Part shown: one piece after another, positions 1 through 8,174 of the stretch
Position numbering within the stretch: the stretch's first letter is position 1
Layout of the letters: each line of letters opens with the position of its first letter
Assembly: GCA_003021005.1 (NCBI GenBank)
Contig: PXRI01000013.1
Span: 62,001-126,000 of the forward strand
Source of the DNA: Halobacteriales archaeon QS_1_69_70
GTDB taxonomy: Archaea; Halobacteriota; Halobacteria; Halobacteriales; Haloarculaceae
Reading direction: 5' to 3'
Length of the DNA stretch: 64,000 nt
The notes under the pieces: generated by a model
Seen by the model: only the letters and a program-made list of their open reading frames with translations
Told to the model about the DNA's origin: nothing
The model's database searches: none
Position numbers and translations under genes: made by a program

Positions 1-42
1 CATCCCGGCCGGTGCCGTCGAAGGTGGGTAGTAGCCGACCGA

Positions 43-327
43 TTAGCCCCCAGAGGCGGCGGTCAACAACAGGTCAACGGTCGTGATGAAGGTGACCAGG
101 ACGTAATACACCGGCAGACCGAACAGGAAGCCGAGCCCCAGTCCCAACTGGGCGGCGTTCGTCGCCGACGAGAGGTCCGCCGAATAGCGGACCGATACCC
201 ACGCGAGACCACCACCGGCAGCGACGAACCCGAGGGCCACGAGCGAGATGGTCTGAACGAGCAACGTAACCGAAACCGAACCGACGAGAAAGCCCGCCTC
301 AAGGGGAATCCGGGCATTATCTGCCAT
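43..327 (-). CDS. Small membrane protein, unknown function
   Basis: About 94 residues from the ATG at 327. The ORF track starts 24 codons upstream, but an AT-rich TATA-like stretch near 385-400 would put the transcript start close to 365, which favours the internal start MADNARIPLEAG. Two long hydrophobic stretches (SVTLLVQTISLVALGFVAAG and a GFLFGLPVYYVLVTFI segment) predict two or three membrane spans. I recognise no family. It is the first gene in the window and is divergent from the HerA-like gene. Confidence 0.6.
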   Translation of the reverse strand: MADNARIPLEAGFLVGSVSVTLLVQTISLVALGFVAAGGGLAWVSVRYSADLSSATNAAQLGLGLGFLFGLPVYYVLVTFITTVDLLLTAASGG

Positions 328-482
328 CCGTAGGGCCTCCGTCGCTCGCCCGGCACATGTGTCTCCGGCATCCCGACACGCCGAGAAAAACGTTTTCACA
401 CGCGGTACCGGGAATCAATGGATACGGTCCAGGTTCAAATATCGGCCGCTCGAGACTGCCTGCGGACCGCCGGTGGGCGATA

Positions 483-522
483 GTGCATGCCGTCCGTCTG
501 ACTGACAACTATGTGCATGCCG
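483..522. repeat. Direct repeat GTGCATGCCG x2, 30-base spacing
   Basis: The ten-base word GTGCATGCCG occurs at 483-492 and again at 513-522, exactly 30 bases (about three helical turns) apart and just upstream of the start at 539. Each copy contains the palindrome GCATGC. This could be a paired operator for the HerA-like gene. The role is inferred. Confidence 0.35.
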
Positions 523-538
523 CACCTCCCGCCGGATA

Positions 539-2278
539 ATGGGCGAGTCCAGCGAAACGATCGAGATCGGAACGGTGCGTCGAGGCGACCAGGCCGGCCC
601 GACCGTCGAGCTGCCGGTCGCCGACGCGCTGTCCGGCCGCTCGCTGGTCGCCGGCGACGCCGGCAGCGGCACGTCGAACTCGGCGGGCGTCGTCTGTGAG
701 AAATTGCTCGACCGGGGCCACGGGATGCTCATCGTCGACGTCGACGGCGAGTACCACGGCCTGAAGGAGACCTACGAGGTCCTCCACGTCGGCGCCGACG
801 CGGCCTGCGACCGCCGCGTCCACGCCGCCCACGCCGAGACGATCGCCGAACTCGCCGTAGAGCGGCGCGTCCCGGTCATCCTCGACGTCTCGGGCTTCCT
901 CGCCGAGAACGAGGCCTGTGACCTGCTCGCCGGGGTGACGAAACACCTCTACGCAAAGGCAAAGACCCGCAGGCACCCCTTGCTCGTGGTCGTCGAAGCG
1001 GTCCACGAGTACCTCCCCGAGGAGGCTGGCCTCGACGAGTGCGGCCGGATGCTCTCGAGGATCGGCGACTCCGGGCGGAAGCACGGCCTCGGCATCCTCG
1101 GCGTCACCGACCGGCCCGCAGCGGTGCGGAGCGACTTCCGCAAGGGGTGTGACTGGCAGGCCTGGCACCGGCTGACCGGCGACGCCGACGTGGCGACGGT
1201 CGAACGCGTGCTCGGCAGCGACCAGGCCGACCACGTCGGGGAGATGGCCGACGGCGAGTGCTTCCTCCGGACTGACCCCGGGGCGCCGGTCCGGGTGGTG
1301 CAGTTCGAGCGCAAGCGCACCTTCGACGCCGCCGACCCGCCGGCTCCCGGTGACGTCGAGCCGCCCGCCTATACGGGCGTCAGCGGCGACTTCCTCGCCG
1401 AACTCGACGCCGTCACCGGGGGCGGTTCGCGGCAGGCGTCCCGGCTCGAGGAACTGGAACGGGACATAGAGCGGACCGATGACCGCCTCCGGGCCGTTGA
1501 GCGGCGATTGGCGGGCACATGGGAGGCCGAGCGGATGGCCGACCGCGAGACGTGGGCGATGCGGGACAGTGCGACCGACGAATCGGGCACCTCACTGAAT
1601 GCGGCGGCGGCCTGGGGCGGCGACCTGCTCGATGGGTTCGATGCGGCCGAGTCCCCGCCCGACGGCGCCGATGGATCCACCGGCGCCGGTGACCCGGCGG
1701 CGTCGGCCGACCCGGTGGTGGACGAGCCCGACGCCCGTCCGGCGACCGACCCGGTCGCGCCCGAGCCCGACGCCGGAGCCTCACTCGACCCGTCAGAGGG
1801 CCGGGCGGAAACCGAGCGATCCGGCCTGGCCGTCCCCGGCGGAGCGGCCGGGGACGCTGACGCGGACGTCGTCGAGGAACTACGGGACGCCATCGACTCG
1901 CTGTCGGTCGTCGAGCGGGAGATGCTGCGGCACTACCGGGCCGAGGGGCCGACGACGCCGATGGCCGCCCACGCCGCGATCGGGGGGTCCGGCGAGCGGA
2001 CCGAGGCCTACGCCGTCAACCGGGCGCTCCGGCGGCTCGGCGTCGTCGAGCACGCCGCCCGCGGGCGCCACCAATACGCGCTTTCGTCGCTGGTCGCCGA
2101 GCGGGTCGGCGAACTGCTCGCGACGGCCGGGCCGACCGACGACTACCTCGCACGGATGGTCCAGCGGGTCGAGGCGTCGTTCGTTCACGACGTGCTCCCG
2201 CCGGCCCAAGAGCCCGACGTGGACGCCGCCGAGACGCTCGCACTCGACGACGAGGTGGGCGCCTGGCCGGACGCCTGA
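539..2278 (+). CDS. HerA/VirB4-like P-loop protein with degenerate ATPase motifs
   Basis: 579 residues. The N-terminal half matches the haloarchaeal HerA/FtsK-type ATP-binding family: a P-loop region at 39-48, a LIVDVDGEY strand at 64-72, a VVVE..HEYLPE segment at 151-160 and a DECGRML..GRKHGLG segment. The P-loop reads GDAGSGTSNS, so the invariant Lys is Thr (codon ACG, residue 45), and the second acidic residue of the expected VVEE pair is Ala (residue 154). An Asp-, Ala- and Pro-rich linker (about 340-440) leads to a C-terminal winged-helix-like segment (about 445-530). The protein probably cannot hydrolyse ATP and may be a scaffold or DNA-binding paralogue. The fold assignment is firm; the function is not. 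Confidence 0.75.
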   Translation: MGESSETIEIGTVRRGDQAGPTVELPVADALSGRSLVAGDAGSGTSNSAGVVCEKLLDRGHGMLIVDVDGEYHGLKETYEVLHVGADAACDRRVHAAHAETIAELAVERRVPVILDVSGFLAENEACDLLAGVTKHLYAKAKTRRHPLLVVVEAVHEYLPEEAGLDECGRMLSRIGDSGRKHGLGILGVTDRPAAVRSDFRKGCDWQAWHRLTGDADVATVERVLGSDQADHVGEMADGECFLRTDPGAPVRVVQFERKRTFDAADPPAPGDVEPPAYTGVSGDFLAELDAVTGGGSRQASRLEELERDIERTDDRLRAVERRLAGTWEAERMADRETWAMRDSATDESGTSLNAAAAWGGDLLDGFDAAESPPDGADGSTGAGDPAASADPVVDEPDARPATDPVAPEPDAGASLDPSEGRAETERSGLAVPGGAAGDADADVVEELRDAIDSLSVVEREMLRHYRAEGPTTPMAAHAAIGGSGERTEAYAVNRALRRLGVVEHAARGRHQYALSSLVAERVGELLATAGPTDDYLARMVQRVEASFVHDVLPPAQEPDVDAAETLALDDEVGAWPDA

Positions 2279-2302
2279 TCGGGCCGCGTCGCGACTGACG
2301 GG

Positions 2303-2947
2303 TCAGGCGACGGGGTCGACGAGTGACGCCAGCGCCGCCCGCGGGTCGTCGGCTTTCGCCACCCCGGAGGCGAGCAGGACGCCGTCGGCGCCGAGGTCGC
2401 CGGCGGCCGCAAGGTCCTCGCCGGTCGAGATGCCGGCGCCGCAGAGGACGGGGACGTCGCCGACGGCCCCGGCCGCCTCGATGGAGTCCGTGACGAACGC
2501 CGGGTTGGCCTGCGAGACCGGCCGCGATGTGCCGATGAGCGCCGGCGGTTCGACGGCCACGGCGTCCGGCTCGAGTGCCGTCGCCGCGGCGACCTGTCGG
2601 GGGTTGTTCGCACAGACGACGGTTTCGAGGCCCGCGCGTTCGGCGGCGCGGAGGCTCCCGTCGACGTCGGCGAGTTTCCGGCGGCGCTCGGAGTGGTTAA
2701 TGAGCGTGCCGACGGCGCCGGCGTCGGCGACCGCCTCGGCGAGCGTCGAGCCGGTGTGGGAGCCGTGCTCGACCGGCGAGACGTCCTGGGCCCACGTCTC
2801 GACGCCGACGTCGGCGACCGCCGCGATGTGGGCGGCCTGGGGGGCGACCGCGATGCGGACGCCGGTGTCGGCGGCGACCGCGGCGGCCGCCTCGGCGACG
2901 GCCACCGGGTCACACGGGTACGCCTTGAGATTGACGAGGACGATCAT
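2303..2947 (-). CDS. tpiA: Triosephosphate isomerase (archaeal short form)
   Basis: 214 residues, the usual length for archaeal enzymes (bacterial ones are about 250). It interconverts glyceraldehyde-3-phosphate and dihydroxyacetone phosphate in the cytoplasm. Visible features are the N-terminal VNLKAY with the catalytic Lys, [10 protein letters not shown] with the catalytic His, the loop-6 region [10 protein letters not shown] with the catalytic Glu, and the phosphate-binding GAGIS and [16 protein letters not shown] box (2971-2979) sits about 25 bases upstream, so the mRNA is probably leaderless. Confidence 0.95.
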   Translation of the reverse strand: MIVLVNLKAYPCDPVAVAEAAAAVAADTGVRIAVAPQAAHIAAVADVGVETWAQDVSPVEHGSHTGSTLAEAVADAGAVGTLINHSERRRKLADVDGSLRAAERAGLETVVCANNPRQVAAATALEPDAVAVEPPALIGTSRPVSQANPAFVTDSIEAAGAVGDVPVLCGAGISTGEDLAAAGDLGADGVLLASGVAKADDPRAALASLVDPVA

Positions 2948-2970
2948 ACGGGCGGTGCGGCGGCCGCGGC

Positions 2971-2979
2971 ATTATAGCT
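2971..2979 (-). promoter_or_regulatory. TATA box of tpiA
   Basis: The minus strand reads GCTATAATG here, 24-32 bases before the tpiA ATG at 2947. This is the spacing of a haloarchaeal promoter driving a leaderless transcript. Confidence 0.6.
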
Positions 2980-3019
2980 ACCTCTTCGGCCCGGCCGAGA
3001 GCGTGGGCCGGCCGTGCGG

Positions 3020-3250
3020 TCAGCGGACGGTCTCGAGGTCGAGGAAGGCGTCGCGGTCGGCGGAGAGCCACGTCGACATCCGCGCCTCCCCGGCGAGGCC
3101 CGGCGGACAGACCGTCAGCCGATCCGGCCCGTCCTCGTATCGGACGAGCCGCGACTCCAGTGTGATCGGTCGCCGGGGCGGTGCCGTCGACCGTCGGCCC
3201 GCCGTGCCGGCCCGCTCGGCGTCGGGTGACATCGAATCGAGCCACGCCAC
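3020..3250 (-). CDS. Small conserved haloarchaeal protein (DUF7511-like)
   Basis: 76 residues. The conserved-looking part is C-terminal: a LVRYEDGPDRLTVCPPG strand pair followed by STWLSADRDAFLDLE. This resembles a small haloarchaeal family that I associate with DUF7511, with moderate certainty. No catalytic motif or membrane segment is visible. A TATA-like CTATATACC at 3288-3296 lies about 40 bases upstream of the ATG. Confidence 0.6.
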   Translation of the reverse strand: MAWLDSMSPDAERAGTAGRRSTAPPRRPITLESRLVRYEDGPDRLTVCPPGLAGEARMSTWLSADRDAFLDLETVR

Positions 3251-3373
3251 GGCACTGCAAAACGATTGCTATGGGCTCTCCGGACTCCTATATACCGGTA
3301 CGGAGCGTCGCCGGCGCGACGGACGGCGTCGAGGACCGACGCCTACTCGGGCCGGGCGTCCCAACGCCGGCGC

Positions 3374-3556
3374 ATGACTGGACGCCGGGTCTGGGTGTCG
3401 GTCGGCGGCGAGCCGCGCCAGGGGACGGTCGTCGAGCGGACCTACACGCCCAGGCGGGGCAACGAGCTGCTCGCCGTCGAACTCGACGAACCCGTGGGCG
3501 GGACGGAGACTGTCGTGGTGAACCCGGCCGTCGACGACGTGGTGTTCGACGACTAG
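3374..3556 (+). CDS. Small beta-rich protein, unknown function
   Basis: 60 residues from the ATG at 3374 (MTGRRVWVSVGGEPRQG). The track's longer start at 3266 would overlap the upstream promoter and adds an Arg-rich segment with no protein character. Alternating hydrophobic residues (TVVERTY, LLAVELDEP, TVVVNPAVDDVVF) suggest a small beta barrel. Its stop overlaps the stop of the convergent aMBF1 gene (CTAG shared). No family recognised. Confidence 0.6.
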   Translation: MTGRRVWVSVGGEPRQGTVVERTYTPRRGNELLAVELDEPVGGTETVVVNPAVDDVVFDD

Positions 3557-4104
3557 TCCTTGCGCTTGACGACATCGCCCAGCGTGGTCCCGCCAGTCGC
3601 GGCGCCGCCGGACCAGTCGGCGTCCCCGCCGCCCCCACCTTCCGAGAGTGAGACATCCAGCGCCCGCTCGAGTTTCCGCTGGACGGAGTCGCTCGGGAGG
3701 ACATCGGCCCGTTCGAGTTTGCGGATGAGACTCGCCTTCTCGTTGAGCTGGTCGGCCAGCTCCTCCTGGGTGAGCCCCTGGCGCTCGCGGCCCTGCCGGA
3801 TCCGGCCGTCGTAGTCCGGGACGACCTCGTCCATCTCGTCGAACATGTCGCTCCGGCCGCCGCCCCCGCCCCCAGTCGACGTTGCCGAGCCGCCGGCCGA
3901 CCGCGAACTCCCCGAGGAGTCCGAGTCGGACGACGACGACGAAGAGGAGGACGTTGAGTACTTCGTCGACGTGGAGGCGGTCTCCTGGGTCCGGACCTCG
4001 GTCCCGAAGTCGGCGCAGTCGCCGCAGACGTCGAGTTCCGCGCCCTCGACCTTGACCGTCTTCGGCGACCCCGTCTCGGTGCCGCACATCTCACACTGGA
4101 CCAT
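3553..4104 (-). CDS. Multiprotein bridging factor aMBF1 (zinc ribbon + HTH)
   Basis: 183 residues. The N-terminal zinc ribbon has two CxxC pairs (CEMCG and CGDC). A Ser/Gly-rich low-complexity linker of about 50 residues follows, then a Cro/C1-type HTH (RQGRERQGLTQEELADQLNEK). This is the archaeal homologue of eukaryotic MBF1, which is thought to bridge TBP to regulators or act at the ribosome. The linker is encoded by GAC/TCG-rich repeats and is typical of haloarchaeal homologues. Confidence 0.93.
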   Translation of the reverse strand: MVQCEMCGTETGSPKTVKVEGAELDVCGDCADFGTEVRTQETASTSTKYSTSSSSSSSSDSDSSGSSRSAGGSATSTGGGGGGRSDMFDEMDEVVPDYDGRIRQGRERQGLTQEELADQLNEKASLIRKLERADVLPSDSVQRKLERALDVSLSEGGGGGDADWSGGAATGGTTLGDVVKRKD

Positions 4105-4143
4105 GTCCGTCCCTTGCCGCTTGACCGCAAAAGGGTTTTCCCG

Positions 4144-4773
4144 CTACTCCAGGGCGGTCATCGAGTAGTAAAACCGCTGGACGGCGGTCAGGTGGCCGAC
4201 GACGGCCAGGAAGGCCAGGAGCCAGCCGACGGGCCCGAGGCCCGCGGCGGTCGGCCGCACCAGGGCCGCGACGGCGGTGACACTCCCGATAACGGCCAGG
4301 CGGTCGGCGCGGCCGACCACGCCGCCGTAGACGCGGTCCAGGTCGACGGCCTGGGCCTGCGTGCCGAGGTATGAGGTCATCAGCACGCCGGTGACGGCGA
4401 GGAAGCCGAGGAGGTACCGGCCGCTGCCGGCCGCGAGGCCGGCGATGAGGAGGATGTCGGCGTATCGGTCGGCGACGTGGTCCAGGAGGTCCCCGCCCCT
4501 GGAGTCCCGCCCCTGCCTGCGGGCCAGGGCGCCGTCCAGGAGGTCGAGCCAGCCGTTGCCGAACACCAGGACGGCGCCCGCCAGGTAGAGGCGGCGATCG
4601 GCGTCGAGGCCCGGGAGGGGTTGGCCGGCCAGCGTGTACGCCAGCCCGGCCGCGCCGGCGAACGCCAGCGCGAGCACGCTGACGCCGTCCGGCGTCAGCC
4701 CCGCGCGGTCGGCGGCGGTCACGAACGGGTCGAGCGCCCGGTCGGCCTGTGGGCGGAGTCTGTCCAGCGTCAT
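4144..4773 (-). CDS. CDP-alcohol phosphatidyltransferase family membrane protein
   Basis: 209 residues from the ATG at 4773. The start overlaps the AK6-type kinase stop by four bases (ATGA), so the track's upstream extension is rejected. The family signature DGxxAR...GxxxDxxxD is intact in LDLLDGALARRQGRD and GGDLLDHVADRYAD, followed by about five further hydrophobic segments. Such enzymes transfer a phospho-alcohol from a CDP-activated lipid, probably archaeol, to make archaetidyl lipids at the membrane. The polar head group cannot be told from sequence. Last gene of the hisC-kinase-PAT operon. Confidence 0.87.
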   Translation of the reverse strand: MTLDRLRPQADRALDPFVTAADRAGLTPDGVSVLALAFAGAAGLAYTLAGQPLPGLDADRRLYLAGAVLVFGNGWLDLLDGALARRQGRDSRGGDLLDHVADRYADILLIAGLAAGSGRYLLGFLAVTGVLMTSYLGTQAQAVDLDRVYGGVVGRADRLAVIGSVTAVAALVRPTAAGLGPVGWLLAFLAVVGHLTAVQRFYYSMTALE

Positions 4774-5276
4774 AGGTAGTCGGTGAAGTCCACGGTGCCG
4801 GCCGTCGGCTCGCGGTCGCCCGCGACGACCGCCTCGACGTCGGCGGCGACCGCCGCGGGCGGGCGATTCGTGGTGTCGATCTCGTAGACCGCCTCGCGGC
4901 CGTGTTCGGCGACCGCCTCCGAGAGGACGACGTCCAGCGCCTCCGCCTTGGCGTTCTCCTCGCACATCGCCCGTGCCTCGCCGCGGTCGAGCAGGCGGTC
5001 ACGGAGCGACTCGGGGTGACACCGGAGCACGACCACCCGGTCGGCGTCGAGGTGGTGAGCGAGGTGGGTCTCGATGATGACGTCCTCGCGGCCGGCGAGA
5101 CGGTCGGCGATGGCGTCGAGGTCGGCGACGAGGCTGCCGCGGTCGGGGTCCTCGCCGGTCGCCAGGTCCGCCTCGCGGACGAGATCGTTGAGGTGGACCA
5201 CATCGAGGCCGGTGTCCGCCGCCTCGACGGCGGTCGTCTTTCCGGTGCCGGGGGTGCCGGTGACGGCGACTCTCAT
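4770..5276 (-). CDS. Adenylate kinase AK6/Fap7-type NMP kinase
   Basis: 168 residues. It has the P-loop GTPGTGKTTA at 7-16, then HLNDLVRE, and IIETHLAHHL as the Walker B / NMP region. The family (eukaryotic AK6/Fap7, archaeal short adenylate kinases) combines NMP phosphorylation with a role in maturation of the small ribosomal subunit. Its start and stop overlap both neighbours by four bases, indicating translational coupling with hisC upstream and the phosphatidyltransferase downstream. Confidence 0.9.
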   Translation of the reverse strand: MRVAVTGTPGTGKTTAVEAADTGLDVVHLNDLVREADLATGEDPDRGSLVADLDAIADRLAGREDVIIETHLAHHLDADRVVVLRCHPESLRDRLLDRGEARAMCEENAKAEALDVVLSEAVAEHGREAVYEIDTTNRPPAAVAADVEAVVAGDREPTAGTVDFTDYL

Positions 5277-6340
5277 CGGACGGCGTTCAACACCTCCACG
5301 GCGCGGCGGGTCTCCTCGCGGGTGCCGCAGGTGACCCGGACGCAGGCCGGCAGGCCGAACGAGGAGGTGTCCCGGACGACGACGCCCTCCCGCCGTGCGG
5401 CCTCGGCGACCGCCGTCCCGTCGCCGACGTCACAGAGCAGGAAGTTGGCGGCGCTGTCGTAGGTGGGGCACTCCAGGGTCTCGGCCATGTACTCGCGGGC
5501 CCACCGGGCGGTCTCGACTGTCCGCTCGAGGTGGTCGTCGTCCTCGAGGGCGGCCAGCCCCGCGCGGCACGCGATCTCGGAGGTCGCAAACGGCGTGTTC
5601 ACGCGTGCGTAGGCGTCGGCCCAGGCGTCGGGGACGATGGCGTAGCCGAGTCGGACGCCGGCCAGCCCGTGGGCCTTCGAGAACGACCGGAGGACGGCGA
5701 CGTCCTCGCGCTCATCGAGGAGGCCGGTCGCCGAGGGCCGGTCGGAGAACTCCCCGTAGGCCTCGTCGACCAGGACGAGGGTGTCCTCGTCGGTTTCGGC
5801 GGCGATGGTCTCGACGTCGGTGACCGCACACTCGCTCCCGGTCGGGTTGTGGGGGCGCGTGAGGTAGACGATGCGCTCGCCGTCGTAGTGCGGCATGACC
5901 ACATCCGGGGCCAGTGGGAAGTCCTGCTCCCGGCGGAGGGGATACTCGGCGACCTCGCCGTGGTGGTACCGGGCGCTCATCGCGTAGTAGGCGAACCCTG
6001 GTCGCGGGACCAGGACGCCGTCGCCGGGCCTGAGGAGGGCGCGGGCGAGGTAGTCCAGGGCGCCGTCGCCGCCGTTGGCGAGCCAGATCCGGCCGGGCGT
6101 GACGGCCCACTCCTCGGCCACCCGCTCCCGGAGGTCCGTGACGGCGGCCTTCGGGTAGCTGCTTGCCGCCGGTGCCGCCTCGCGGATGGCCGCCTCCGCC
6201 GCGGGCGACGGCCCGAATGGGTTCTCGTTGGAGGACAGCGTCACAAGTTCCCCGGGCTCGACGTCGAGGTCGCGGGCGACCTCCTCGACGCCCCGGCCGG
6301 CCTCGTAGGCGATGTGGGCCGACAGGTCCCGTGGTTCCAT
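5273..6340 (-). CDS. hisC: Histidinol-phosphate aminotransferase
   Basis: 355 residues from the ATG at 6340 (MEPRDLSAHIAYEAGRGVEE). A PLP fold-type I enzyme that converts imidazole-acetol phosphate to histidinol phosphate. Visible motifs are LSSNENPFGPSP (substrate lid), LANGGDGALDYLARAL, RPHNPTGS (PLP ring), LVDEAYGEF with the PLP Asp, SFSKAHGLAGVRLGY with the Schiff-base Lys, and a C-terminal RVTCGT with the carboxylate-binding Arg. The ORF track fuses it to a spurious 229-residue upstream extension through the GC-rich repeat region. First gene of the three-gene operon. Confidence 0.95.
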   Translation of the reverse strand: MEPRDLSAHIAYEAGRGVEEVARDLDVEPGELVTLSSNENPFGPSPAAEAAIREAAPAASSYPKAAVTDLRERVAEEWAVTPGRIWLANGGDGALDYLARALLRPGDGVLVPRPGFAYYAMSARYHHGEVAEYPLRREQDFPLAPDVVMPHYDGERIVYLTRPHNPTGSECAVTDVETIAAETDEDTLVLVDEAYGEFSDRPSATGLLDEREDVAVLRSFSKAHGLAGVRLGYAIVPDAWADAYARVNTPFATSEIACRAGLAALEDDDHLERTVETARWAREYMAETLECPTYDSAANFLLCDVGDGTAVAEAARREGVVVRDTSSFGLPACVRVTCGTREETRRAVEVLNAVR

Positions 6341-6776
6341 ACGGAGGGCTCTGGTCGTGCCGGCATAAGTAGGCGTCCATCTCGGCAGGGCGGCGCGACC
6401 AGTGGGAGGGCCGCCGAACGAGCGAGCGGCGAAGCCGCGAGTCGCGAGGCCGAACGGAGTGAGGCCTCGGAACGAGCGAGCGGGGAGCGAAGCGACCCGC
6501 GAGCAGCGAGCGGAGCGACCGACGATACGCGAGCCGCGAGGCCGAATGGAGTGAGGCCTCGGAATGGGCGAGCGAAGCGACCCGCGAGGGGGGCGCCGGT
6601 ACCGTTTTCGGGGACAGGCCCGTCGGTCCGACGGATGAGACTGCCGCTGGAACACGCAGTATACTCCCCCGATCGCACGACTGTGCTTCCGGAAGGCGTC
6701 GGTACGCGCGACGCGCCCGCCCGATGGATTCCCGCAGAAGGTGGCGACGCGCGGGTCGCCGGCGTGGTGGTACCGG
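6341..6776. other. Gene-free stretch between hisC and mobA
   Basis: No credible gene in 436 bases. It holds the promoter region of hisC, a repetitive GAGCGAGCG/GCGAAGCG segment (about 6415-6590) and the mobA promoter region. Long ORFs across it are artefacts of the repeat, which is open in several frames. Confidence 0.6.
6444..6574. repeat. Two 39-base GC-rich repeats within GAGCGAGCG-type sequence
   Basis: 6444-6482 and 6536-6574 are near-identical, differing at two positions (AACGG/AATGG and AACG/ATGG). Each contains the palindrome GAGGCCTC and ends in GAGCGAGCG, followed by GCGAAGCGACCCGCGAG. Related words fill 6415-6590. Such segments are common between haloarchaeal genes. This could be a small dispersed element or a slippage product. 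Confidence 0.7.
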
Positions 6777-7385
6777 ATGACTGACCGCGCAGGCGTTGTC
6801 GTCGCCGGCGGACGGTCGACGCGGATGGGGGACCGCGAGAAGGCGGTCGTCGAGGTCGCCGGCCGGCCGCTCGTCGCCCGGGTCGCCGAGGCGCTGTCTG
6901 TCGTCGCCGACGAGCTTGTCGTCAACTGCCGGCCCGACCAGCGCGACGCCATCGCCACCGCCCTCCAGGGCCAGGACCCGACCTTCGCCACGGACGAGGA
7001 CCCGGACCGCGGCCCGGTCGGGGGCATCGCGACCGGGCTCGGTGCAACGACCGCGACCTACGCCGCCGTCGTCGCCTGCGATCTCCCGTTCCTCGATCCC
7101 GACCTGATCGAGTATCTATTCGAGCGTGCCGGGGGCCAGGACGCCGCCGTCCCGAAACCGGACGAGTGGTTCGAGCCCCTGCACGCCGTCTACCGGCCGG
7201 ACCCGATGGCCGCCGCCTGCGAGGACGCCCTGGCGACGGGCGACGTCCGGATCATCGAGCCGCTTTTCACACTCGAGTATGCCGTGGTCGAGCGCCGGGA
7301 CCTGGTGGCCCACGGATCGCTTTCGAGCTTCGAGAGCGTGGACACCCCGGCGGAGGTCCGCGAGGCCGCCGACCGCCTCCAGTAG
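6777..7385 (+). CDS. mobA: Molybdenum cofactor guanylyltransferase
   Basis: 202 residues from the ATG at 6777 (MTDRAGVVVAGGRSTRMGDREKA). The nucleotidyltransferase signature VVAGGRSTRMG...K is intact. NCRPDQRDAI, EDPDRGPVGGIATGL and ACDLPFLDPDLIEYL complete the MobA pattern. The enzyme adds GMP to molybdopterin to form the MGD cofactor. The nearby yqeC gene fits a molybdoenzyme-maturation neighbourhood. The track's start 12 codons upstream adds a Trp-rich non-family sequence. Confidence 0.92.
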   Translation: MTDRAGVVVAGGRSTRMGDREKAVVEVAGRPLVARVAEALSVVADELVVNCRPDQRDAIATALQGQDPTFATDEDPDRGPVGGIATGLGATTATYAAVVACDLPFLDPDLIEYLFERAGGQDAAVPKPDEWFEPLHAVYRPDPMAAACEDALATGDVRIIEPLFTLEYAVVERRDLVAHGSLSSFESVDTPAEVREAADRLQ

Positions 7386-7418
7386 ACCGGGCGACACACC
7401 GGGGCGAATCCGGCGAAC

Positions 7419-7427
7419 ACTCTTTAC
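7419..7427 (+). promoter_or_regulatory. TATA box of the SDR gene
   Basis: CTCTTTACA lies 22-30 bases before the ATG at 7449. The spacing predicts a leaderless transcript. Confidence 0.5.
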
Positions 7428-7448
7428 ACCGGGCCCACTCTCGCGGGT

Positions 7449-8153
7449 ATGACACGGACAGCGGTCGTGGCCGGCGTCGGGCCCGGCCTCGGCGCCGCCG
7501 TGGCGGAGCGGTTCGCCGCGGAGGGCTGTGAGGTGGCGCTTCTGGCACGCTCGGAGGGCTACCTGACGTCGCTCGCCGAGCGGCTACGGGCGGAGACGCC
7601 GGGCGAGGCGCTCGCGCTCCCGACGGACCTCGCCGACCCGGTGACCATCGACCACTCCTTCGACCGCGTCCACGAGACGTTCGGCGGCGTCGACGTGCTC
7701 GTCAACCACGCCAGCGCCGCGAGCTGGACCGGGCTCTTGGACCAAGATCCCGAGAGCTTCCGCCGGGCGCTGGCGGTCGGGCCGGAGGCGGCGCTGCACT
7801 GCTCGCAGGCGGCCGTCCCGGACATGGTCGACGGCGACGGGGGCACCGTCATCTTCACCGGCGCGACCACCTCGGTGCGGGGCCGGGAGGGCGCCGTCGG
7901 GTTCAGCGCAGCCAAGTTCGCCTGTCGCGGGCTGGCCGAATCGATGGCGCGGGAACTCGGGCCGGAGGGCGTCCACGTCGCCCACGTCGTCATCGACGGC
8001 ATGATCCGGCCGCCCGATGCCGACCCGGAGGCCGCCGGCGAGGAGTATCTCGATCCGGACGCCATCGCCGACAGCTACTGGACGCTCGTCCGGCAGGACC
8101 GCTCGGCCTGGACGCTCGACCTGGACCTCCGACCGCACGTCGAGGAGTTCTGA
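7449..8153 (+). CDS. SDR-fold protein with Phe in place of the catalytic Tyr
   Basis: 234 residues of Rossmann fold. It has a nucleotide-binding GVGPGLGAAVAERF (variant of TGxxxGxG), NHASA for the NNAG motif, and GREGAVGFSAAKFACRGLAESM where YxxxK is expected. The Tyr is Phe152, while the Lys (156) is kept; the usual Ser site reads FTGATTS. Proteins with this FxxxK arrangement form an atypical SDR branch, so this may be a family trait rather than a lesion, but classical dehydrogenase chemistry is doubtful. It lies between mobA and yqeC. Confidence 0.8.
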   Translation: MTRTAVVAGVGPGLGAAVAERFAAEGCEVALLARSEGYLTSLAERLRAETPGEALALPTDLADPVTIDHSFDRVHETFGGVDVLVNHASAASWTGLLDQDPESFRRALAVGPEAALHCSQAAVPDMVDGDGGTVIFTGATTSVRGREGAVGFSAAKFACRGLAESMARELGPEGVHVAHVVIDGMIRPPDADPEAAGEEYLDPDAIADSYWTLVRQDRSAWTLDLDLRPHVEEF

Positions 8154-8174
8154 GCCCCGCCGCGCGGCGAGCAG

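Noticed and set aside
1599-3377. 592-residue plus-strand ORF
   Set aside because: Ser/Arg/Pro-rich shadow overlapping the HerA-like gene, tpiA and the small genes after it; no domain or codon pattern.
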